Shown here piece by piece: positions 6,124 to 10,670 of a DNA stretch of 10,670 nt (positions are counted from its first letter, which is position 1; each line of letters begins with the position of its first letter). Source of the stretch: UBA5336 sp964412785. Its GTDB lineage: Bacteria; Pseudomonadota; Alphaproteobacteria; Caulobacterales; Hyphomonadaceae. Location: assembly GCA_964412785.1 (NCBI GenBank), contig CAYPQD010000073.1, positions 1 to 10,670 on the forward strand, read 5' to 3'. The position numbers and the translations under genes are program-made. The notes below the pieces were generated by a model. It saw only the letters and a list, made by a program, of their open reading frames with translations, ran no database searches and had not been told where the DNA came from.

Positions 6124-6765
6124 TCACAGGATGTTTGCGGCCTCCAGCGCAAGCGCCGGCATCGCCGCCGTCTCGGCGGCCAGCACCTCACCGCCGTCCC
6201 GGTCGCAGAGCACCAGCCGGCTGCGCCGGCCTGTCGGCCGCGCCGCGAGCAGCCGGCCCGACGGCGCCAGCTGTGCGAACAGCCGCTGCGGAACCTCCTC
6301 CAGCGTGCCGGCAAGCACAATCCGGTCGAACGGGCCCTTCTCCGGCCAGCCATCAAGGCCGTTGCCGCACCGCACGCTGACACCCCCGATGCCGAGATGG
6401 ACAAGCCGGGCGCGGGTCTCGTCGGTGAGGCGCTGATAGCGCTCCACCCCATGGACCTGATCGGCGAACTGGGCGAGCAGCGTGGCCAGATAGCCACAGC
6501 CGGCACCAATCAGCAGGATGCGTGTCAGCCGGGCCTCCGGCAATTGCAGCGCCTGCAGCATCGTGCCCGTCACCGAAGGCGGCGGCAGGGTCTGTCCACA
6601 GCCAATCGGCAGGCTGCAGTCCTCAAAGCCCAGCTCACGCAGCGCCGGGTCGACGAAGGCACTGCGGTCGATCGTCTCCATGGCGCCGAGCACCCGGCTG
6701 CTTGTCACGCCCTGCTGGCGCAGCGACAGGAGGAGCCGCGCGGCCCGGAACGGATCAGCGATCAC
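6124..6765 (-). CDS. Protein-L-isoaspartate O-methyltransferase family protein (divergent)
   Basis: Pcm/PIMT enzymes use S-adenosylmethionine to methylate isoaspartyl residues, starting repair of aged proteins in the cytosol. From the GTG at 6765 the protein has 213 residues (E. coli Pcm 208). The PIMT layout is visible: an N-terminal helical part, G-F-E-D then I-G-C-G-Q-T-L (about 46-60), and the SAM-binding motif I-L-L-I-G-A-G-C-G-Y (83-92), followed by V-E-R (motif II) and F-D-R-I-V-L. Two features are unusual. The substrate loop is Q-T-L-P-P-P where PIMTs have Q-T-I-S-x-P, so the conserved serine is replaced by proline. The motif I acidic residue (usually L-E-I-G) is leucine. Such PCMT-like proteins are common after surE in alphaproteobacteria, so it may have a modified activity. 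The GTG lies 11 bp after the surE stop; a TTG at 6771 is an alternative. The fold is certain; the activity is not. Confidence 0.8.
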   Translation of the reverse strand: MIADPFRAARLLLSLRQQGVTSSRVLGAMETIDRSAFVDPALRELGFEDCSLPIGCGQTLPPPSVTGTMLQALQLPEARLTRILLIGAGCGYLATLLAQFADQVHGVERYQRLTDETRARLVHLGIGGVSVRCGNGLDGWPEKGPFDRIVLAGTLEEVPQRLFAQLAPSGRLLAARPTGRRSRLVLCDRDGGEVLAAETAAMPALALEAANIL

Positions 6766-6776
6766 GCCCAACCCGC

Positions 6777-7538
6777 TCAGCCCTCCCAGCGCCGCATGGT
6801 CTCCAGGAAGGTCGCCTCGGTGAGGTCCACATGCAGCGGCGTCACCGCCACATGGCCCTGATAGACCGCCCACAGATCGGTATCCTCGCCCGGCTTTGAC
6901 AGCGTCCCGCGATAGCCGATCCAGTAATAGTCATTGCCGCGCAAATCGGTGCGCTTCTCCGTGTGGATGATTGCCTCGTCGCGGAAGCCCTGCCGGCAAT
7001 AGCGCACCCCGGCCACGTCGTCGGGCTCCCGATCCGGGAAATTGACATTCATCACCACGTCGTGCGGCCAGCCGCGCGCGATCAGCGGGCCGATGACGTC
7101 GGCGCCCCAGCGCCTGGCCGTCTCCCATGGCAGCGAGCCGCGCGCGCGGAAATTCTGCGCCTGGCTCAGCGCGATCGACGGAATGCCCATCTGCATGCCG
7201 AACATCGCCCCCGCCACCGTTCCGGAAAAACTCGTGTCCTCGGCGAGATTCTGCCCGCGATTGACGCCGGAGAGGACAAGGTCGGGTTTTGGCCCCTCTA
7301 TGAGGTCCTGCAACGCGATCAGCACGCAGTCCGACGGCGTGCCGGCAATGGCGAACACCTTGTTGCCGACCGGGCGCACGCGCACCGGCTGGGTCAGCGT
7401 GATCGACCGCGACTGGCCGGACTGCTCCACTTCCGGAGCAGCAATCCAGACATCGTCTGAAATCTGCCGCGCAATGTGCTCCAGGATGGCAAGACCCGGC
7501 GCGTGAATGCCGTCATCATTGGTCAGAAGGATGCGCAT
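6777..7538 (-). CDS. surE: 5'/3'-nucleotidase SurE
   Basis: SurE is a metal-dependent phosphatase that removes phosphate from nucleoside 5'- and 3'-monophosphates and short polyphosphate; it is linked to stationary-phase survival. The protein has 253 residues (E. coli 253). The metal ligands are present: N-D8-D9-G-I-x-A-P-G at the start, Ser40 in Q-S-G-x-S, and S-G-V-N93-R-G-Q-N97. The I-A-G-T-P-S-D-C segment (64-71) and the G-T-V-A-G-A-M motif are also intact. The ATG at 7538 has AGGA about 8 nt upstream. It is followed by the pcm-like gene after 11 bp, the same surE-pcm pairing as in E. coli, and is 75 bp from serS. Confidence 0.97.
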   Translation of the reverse strand: MRILLTNDDGIHAPGLAILEHIARQISDDVWIAAPEVEQSGQSRSITLTQPVRVRPVGNKVFAIAGTPSDCVLIALQDLIEGPKPDLVLSGVNRGQNLAEDTSFSGTVAGAMFGMQMGIPSIALSQAQNFRARGSLPWETARRWGADVIGPLIARGWPHDVVMNVNFPDREPDDVAGVRYCRQGFRDEAIIHTEKRTDLRGNDYYWIGYRGTLSKPGEDTDLWAVYQGHVAVTPLHVDLTEATFLETMRRWEG

Positions 7539-7613
7539 GGGTCATGTCCTGCCGGGTTTTGAGGTTCGGGCCGAGGGGCGTGGTCGAAGGCGGAGGGCGC
7601 GGGCCCCATCGCG

Positions 7614-8909
7614 CTAGCCGATCCGTTCCGCCCCGCCCATGAAGGGGCGAAGCGCGTCGGGCACGGTGATCGTCCCGTCGGCCTGCTGGTGGTTTTCCAT
7701 CAGCGCCAGCAAGGTCCGCCCGACCGCGAGGCCGGAGCCGTTAAGCGTGTGCACGAATTCCGGCTTCGGCTTCGGATTGTCCTCGCTCGCCTTCGGCCGC
7801 CAGCGCGCATTCATCCGCCGCGCCTGGAAGTCGCCGCAATAGGAGCAGGAGGAAATCTCGCGATAGGCCCCCTGCCCCGGCAGCCAGACCTCCAGGTCAT
7901 AGGTCTTGCGCGCGCCAAAGCCCATGTCGCCGGTCGACAGCAACACCCGCCGGAAGGGCAGCTGCAGGCGCCTGAGCACCTCCTCCGCGCACGCGGTCAT
8001 GCGCTCCAGTTCCGCCAGCCCTTCGGCCTCGTCGCCGACAATGGAAACCAGCTCTACCTTGTGGAACTGGTGCAGCCGGATCATGCCGCGGGTGTCGCGT
8101 CCGGCGCTGCCCGCCTCGGAGCGGAAGCAGGGCGTGTGCGCGGTTAGCCGAAGTGGCAGTACGTCCGCTTCCCGAACACTCTCGCGCACCATGTTGGTGA
8201 GTGGGACTTCGGCGGTCGGTATCAGGCAATGGGCCGACGCCCGGAACAAATCTTCGCCAAACTTCGGCAATTGCCCCGTCCCGACCAGCGCCTGATCGCG
8301 CACCAGATAGGGCGGGCTGACCTCGGTGTAGCCGTGCTCGCCGGTCTGCAGGTCCAGCATGAAGGCCGCCAGCGCCCGCTCAAGCCGGGCAAGCGCCCCC
8401 TTCAGCAGCACGAACCGCGCGCCCGACATCTTCGCCGCGGTCTCGAAATCCATCAGCCCCAGCGCTTCGCCGAGGGCGACGTGGTCCTGCGCCTCGAAGC
8501 CGAACGCGCGCGGCTCGCCCCAGCGCAACACCTCCACATTGGCGCTCTCATCGGCGCCGTCGGGCACGTCCTCCATCGGCAAATTGGGCAGGGACAGGAG
8601 CAGGGCGTCGACCTCGGCCCGCGCCGCCTCTTCCTGTTCCCCGGCGGCCTCGATCGTCTCCTTCGCCCGGGCGACCTCGGCCCGCAGGCGCTCGAATTCG
8701 GCCTCGTCACCGGCCGCCCTGGCCTGGCCAATCTGTCTGGAGGCGGTGTTGCGCACCGTCTCGGCAGCCTGCTTGTCGGAGACCGCCTGGCGCAGCGCGC
8801 CATCATGGGCGAGCAGGTCGTCAATCGCCTCGGCAAGTGCTGCATCCCGGCGCACGAGGGCGGCGCGGAAGGCGTCCGGGGTTTCGCGAATGGCTTTGAG
8901 GTCCAGCAT
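7614..8909 (-). CDS. serS: Serine--tRNA ligase
   Basis: SerRS charges tRNA-Ser (and tRNA-Sec where present) with serine in the cytosol. The protein has 431 residues (E. coli 430). The N-terminal arm is a long antiparallel coiled coil (about 28-105) that binds the long variable arm of tRNA-Ser. The class II core follows: motif 1 near 193-215 with V-S-P-P-Y-L-V, the serine-binding T-A-E (232-234), motif 2 C-F-R-S-E-A-G-S-A-G-R-D-T-R-G (261-275), E-I-S-S-C-S-x-C-x-D-F-Q-A-R-R (351-365), and motif 3 G-S-G-L-A-V-G-R-T (391-399). Nothing essential is missing. The ATG at 8909 has GGGA about 6 nt upstream. It sits between tatC (69 bp upstream) and surE, as in many alphaproteobacteria. Confidence 0.98.
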   Translation of the reverse strand: MLDLKAIRETPDAFRAALVRRDAALAEAIDDLLAHDGALRQAVSDKQAAETVRNTASRQIGQARAAGDEAEFERLRAEVARAKETIEAAGEQEEAARAEVDALLLSLPNLPMEDVPDGADESANVEVLRWGEPRAFGFEAQDHVALGEALGLMDFETAAKMSGARFVLLKGALARLERALAAFMLDLQTGEHGYTEVSPPYLVRDQALVGTGQLPKFGEDLFRASAHCLIPTAEVPLTNMVRESVREADVLPLRLTAHTPCFRSEAGSAGRDTRGMIRLHQFHKVELVSIVGDEAEGLAELERMTACAEEVLRRLQLPFRRVLLSTGDMGFGARKTYDLEVWLPGQGAYREISSCSYCGDFQARRMNARWRPKASEDNPKPKPEFVHTLNGSGLAVGRTLLALMENHQQADGTITVPDALRPFMGGAERIG

Positions 8910-8957
8910 GGCAGTCCCGATCTGACGTCTCGCGCCCCCTCTAGGCCGCGCCGCCGC

Positions 8958-8974
8958 GCGCGTCCACCACGCGC
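8958..8974 (-). other. Hairpin between tatC and serS
   Basis: GCGCGT and ACGCGC, perfect 6-bp arms around a 5-nt loop, lie in the 69-bp gap just after the tatC stop. There is no U run, so it is not a typical terminator. It could reduce read-through from tatABC into serS or mark an mRNA processing point. In DNA this GC-rich such a stem may be chance. Confidence 0.3.
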
Positions 8975-8978
8975 CCGC

Positions 8979-9809
8979 TCACGTCCCGGCCTCGCGCCTG
9001 GCCTCGTCCTTCTCGATCATCACCACCAGCCAGATGCTGATCTCGTAGAGCGCATACACCGGCACCGTCAGCATCACCTGGCTGATGACATCGGGCGGGG
9101 TGAAGAACGCGGCAAAGGCGAGAATGCCGACGACGGCATATTTGCGCCCCTTGCGCAGCGTGTCGGCGCCGACGATCCCGACCCGGCCCAGCAGGCTGAG
9201 CACCACCGGAAGCTGGAAGCTCAGCCCGAACGCCAGCATCAGCGCCATCACCAGGGAGAGGTATTCCGCCACCCTAAACTGGGCGAGAATGCTGGCCCGG
9301 CCGTCGCCGCCGATCTGTTCCTGGTTGAACGCGAACTGCCCGACCCAGGGCAGCATGATGTAGTAGACGAAGGCCGCCCCGGCCGCGAAAAGCAGCGGCG
9401 CGGCCACCAGGAAGGGCAGGAAGGCCGATTTCTCATTGCGATAAAGCCCCGGCGCGACAAAGGCGTATAGCTGCCAGGCAATCACCGGGAAGGCGACGAA
9501 CAGCCCGGCGAACAGGGCCAGCTTCAGCTTCGCAAAGAAGAATTCGAGCGGCCCGGTATAGATAAGCTCCAGCTCCGCCGCCCCCCGGGCAATCTCGGCT
9601 GCCACAATGAAGGGCTCCAGCAGGAAATTGTAGATCGGAACCGCGAACGCATAGCAACCGCCTGCCGCCAGGGCGAGCGCGACCAGCGCCCCGATCAGCC
9701 GCGTGCGCAGCTCTGTGAGGTGCTCAAGCAGCGGCGCGCGGCTGCCTTCAAGCTCGTCCCCGCCTTCGGTGAGGTCGGGACGCTCCTCCTCGCGCATGTC
9801 GGCACTCAT
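8979..9809 (-). CDS. tatC: Sec-independent protein translocase TatC
   Basis: TatC is the polytopic core of the twin-arginine translocase; with TatB it recognises the twin-arginine signal peptide of folded cargo. The protein has 276 residues (E. coli 258), with an acidic N-terminal extension of about 20 residues before the family motif H-L-T-E33-L-R-T-R-L (30-38). Glu33 and Glu126 in F-V-A-P-G-L-Y-R-N-E correspond to the signal-peptide-binding glutamates E15 and E103 of E. coli. Six hydrophobic segments and the T-G-P-L-E-F-F and F-T-P-P-D-V-I-S-Q motifs complete the pattern. Its ATG overlaps the tatB stop in ATGA, so the two genes are translationally coupled. Confidence 0.97.
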   Translation of the reverse strand: MSADMREEERPDLTEGGDELEGSRAPLLEHLTELRTRLIGALVALALAAGGCYAFAVPIYNFLLEPFIVAAEIARGAAELELIYTGPLEFFFAKLKLALFAGLFVAFPVIAWQLYAFVAPGLYRNEKSAFLPFLVAAPLLFAAGAAFVYYIMLPWVGQFAFNQEQIGGDGRASILAQFRVAEYLSLVMALMLAFGLSFQLPVVLSLLGRVGIVGADTLRKGRKYAVVGILAFAAFFTPPDVISQVMLTVPVYALYEISIWLVVMIEKDEARREAGT

Positions 9810-10162
9810 GCCGGCTCGTCCGGCTTGGCGGGCGCTGCACCGGCCACCTCAGGCAGCGGCACGTCACCGGTCTCGCGCATCACTTGCGCGTTCACATCAC
9901 GCTCGAACGCGCGCATCTCCTCCTCGGCGGCGGTCACGACATTGTCGCGCTTGAGCGCCTCGATCTCCTTGCGCAGCTCGTCGAGTTCCGCCTGCCGGGC
10001 GATGTCGTCAAACGCCGACTGGAACTCGCGCGCCATGGCCCGGCCCCTTGCGACAAACTGGCCGAGCCGGCGCATCATCAGGGGAAGGTCCTTTGGCCCG
10101 ACCACGATCAGCGCGACCACGGCGAGCAGCAGGAATTCCGACAGGCCGAATTGCGGCAGCAT
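9806..10162 (-). CDS. tatB: Twin-arginine translocase subunit TatB
   Basis: TatB sits with TatC in the receptor complex for twin-arginine signal peptides. The protein has 118 residues: a short N-terminal membrane helix (about 6-21) with Glu9, the V-G-P-K-D-L-P hinge (21-27), an amphipathic and then charged helix (about 28-95), and a flexible Pro/Ala-rich tail. Glu9 and the Gly-Pro hinge separate TatB from TatA, which has Phe-Gly at the hinge. The ATG at 10162 has GGAGGA 5 nt upstream, a strong site. It lies 35 bp after tatA and overlaps tatC by 4 bp. Confidence 0.94.
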   Translation of the reverse strand: MLPQFGLSEFLLLAVVALIVVGPKDLPLMMRRLGQFVARGRAMAREFQSAFDDIARQAELDELRKEIEALKRDNVVTAAEEEMRAFERDVNAQVMRETGDVPLPEVAGAAPAKPDEPA

Positions 10163-10197
10163 GCACGTCCTCCGGCAGGCTTAACGGCGCCGATTTG

Positions 10198-10419
10198 TCA
10201 GGACGAGGTGCCCGCCTTGTCCTTTTCCGGGGTGACGTTGACCATGTCCTCGTCCTTGCCAACGGACCCGGTCTCCTCGCCATCCTTAAGCCCCTTGCGG
10301 AAGCTGGTTATTCCCTTGGCCATGTCGCCCATGATGGAGGAAATGCGCCCGCGCCCGCCGAAGAGCAGCAGCGCCACCACCACGAGCAGCACGATTTGCA
10401 GGGGTCCGATCGAGCCCAT
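10198..10419 (-). CDS. tatA: Twin-arginine translocase subunit TatA
   Basis: TatA polymerises around TatBC to let folded proteins cross the inner membrane. The protein has 73 residues: a membrane helix (about 5-20), the hallmark Phe20-Gly21 hinge, then an amphipathic helix (about 24-45) with M-G-D-M-A-K-G-I-x-S-F-R-K-G-L, and a polar charged tail. The start M-G-S-I at 10419 is chosen because GGAGGG lies 5 nt upstream and TatA proteins normally begin just before the helix; a farther ATG at 10482 would add 21 polar residues and overlap the proposed promoter. It is the first gene of the minus-strand tatABC group. Confidence 0.95.
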   Translation of the reverse strand: MGSIGPLQIVLLVVVALLLFGGRGRISSIMGDMAKGITSFRKGLKDGEETGSVGKDEDMVNVTPEKDKAGTSS

Positions 10420-10453
10420 GAAGGCCCTCCATTGCTGGTCGTCATCTGGCGCA

Positions 10454-10482
10454 AGCATAGGCCTACCGGAGCGCCGCGACAA
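10454..10482 (-). promoter_or_regulatory. Probable tatABC promoter
   Basis: Minus strand TTGTCG (10482-10477), a 17-bp spacer and TATGCT (10459-10454) form a good sigma70-type promoter; TTGTCGC also fits the Caulobacter -35 consensus with one mismatch. Transcription would begin near 10447, leaving a leader of about 28 nt with the tatA ribosome site. It may drive tatABC and perhaps the genes after it. Confidence 0.5.
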
Positions 10483-10555
10483 TGGTCGTGCTGAGGCGTG
10501 CTGCCGGGTGCATGGAGGCCGGACGCCGGAAGGCCCCGTACGGCACAGGGGGCGG

Positions 10556-10572
10556 GCACACCGCCGGCGTGC
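10556..10572. other. Imperfect 17-bp inverted repeat in the tatA/10621 divergent region
   Basis: GCACACCGCCGGCGTGC has 8-base arms with 7 of 8 pairs matching around one central base. It lies between the proposed tat promoter and the plus-strand start at 10621, where an operator could sit. The rest of 10483-10620 shows no gene or RNA that I recognise. It may be a chance GC-rich symmetry. Confidence 0.2.
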
Positions 10573-10620
10573 GCACCCGAACCAATCCTACCCCTTGTCC
10601 CGCATGCTAGCGTCTCCGTC

Positions 10621-10670
10621 ATGGCTTCGTTCAGGCTTCGTGACGTCTTCGAGATCGTGCCGCCGCTCTA
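10621..10670 (+). CDS. Start of an unidentified gene, cut by the window end
   Basis: An ATG at 10621 opens a frame of 16 complete codons up to the window end without a stop (M-A-S-F-R-L-R-D-V-F-E-I-V-P-P-L). Too little is visible to assign a family. GCTAGCGT (10606-10613), a -10-like element, starts 15 nt before the ATG, and there is no Shine-Dalgarno site, so leaderless translation is possible. It would be divergent from tatA. In many other alphaproteobacteria scpB precedes tatA on the same strand, which is not the case here. Confidence 0.35.
   Translation, partial: MASFRLRDVFEIVPPL

Noticed and set aside
6006..6509. N-terminal extension of yajC to 6509
   Set aside because: The extra frame runs through pcm in another frame and encodes an Arg-rich low-complexity stretch; the YajC signal-like start at 6005 explains the gene.
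8229..9470. A 413-codon open frame on the plus strand opposite serS and tatC
   Set aside because: It covers two well-conserved genes on the other strand, crosses their border, and shows no recognisable domain; long antisense frames are common in DNA this GC-rich.

Overview
The window is GC-rich (roughly two thirds G+C) chromosomal DNA from an alphaproteobacterium. The gene order on the minus strand, tatA-tatB-tatC-serS-surE-pcm-yajC-secD-secF, is a conserved alphaproteobacterial neighbourhood. Protein sequences and promoter-like motifs (TTGaCgS / GCtANAWC type) suggest a Caulobacterales/Maricaulales-like organism. That taxon is inferred; no rRNA or marker search was possible.

Left part (1-2883): a short RusA-type nuclease gene on the minus strand lies head to head with two tandem, nearly identical DUF29 genes on the plus strand. 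These are followed by fumC (class II fumarase) on the plus strand. The DUF29 pair is a direct duplication with a 523-bp period. The last 408 bp of the units are identical, while the first ~117 bp (upstream region and codons 1-26) carry 15 differences.

Middle part (2899-6074): secF, secD and yajC form a minus-strand operon, convergent with fumC and only 15 bp from it. The operon has its own plausible promoter (6046-6074), whose 17-bp spacer holds a perfect 15-bp inverted repeat. YajC, SecD and SecF make the accessory complex that helps SecYEG drive export using the proton gradient.

Right part (6124-10482): pcm-like, surE, serS, tatC, tatB and tatA, all minus strand. TatA/B/C form the twin-arginine translocase. 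SerS charges tRNA-Ser, SurE is a nucleotidase, and the Pcm-like protein is a SAM-dependent methyltransferase related to isoaspartate repair enzymes. A sigma70-like promoter with a 17-bp spacer precedes tatA. A plus-strand gene probably begins at 10621 and runs off the window.

The window is mostly housekeeping and I see no convincing new multi-gene system. The points worth a second look are the DUF29 tandem duplication with its homogenised 3' part, the inverted repeat inside the yajC promoter, the absence of the M23/LysM peptidase gene expected between pcm and yajC, a substitution in a conserved substrate loop of the Pcm-like protein, and a recurring -10-like element 14-15 nt upstream of plus-strand start codons. 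There is no gene-free stretch longer than 300 bases, and I found no tRNA, rRNA, CRISPR or insertion sequence.
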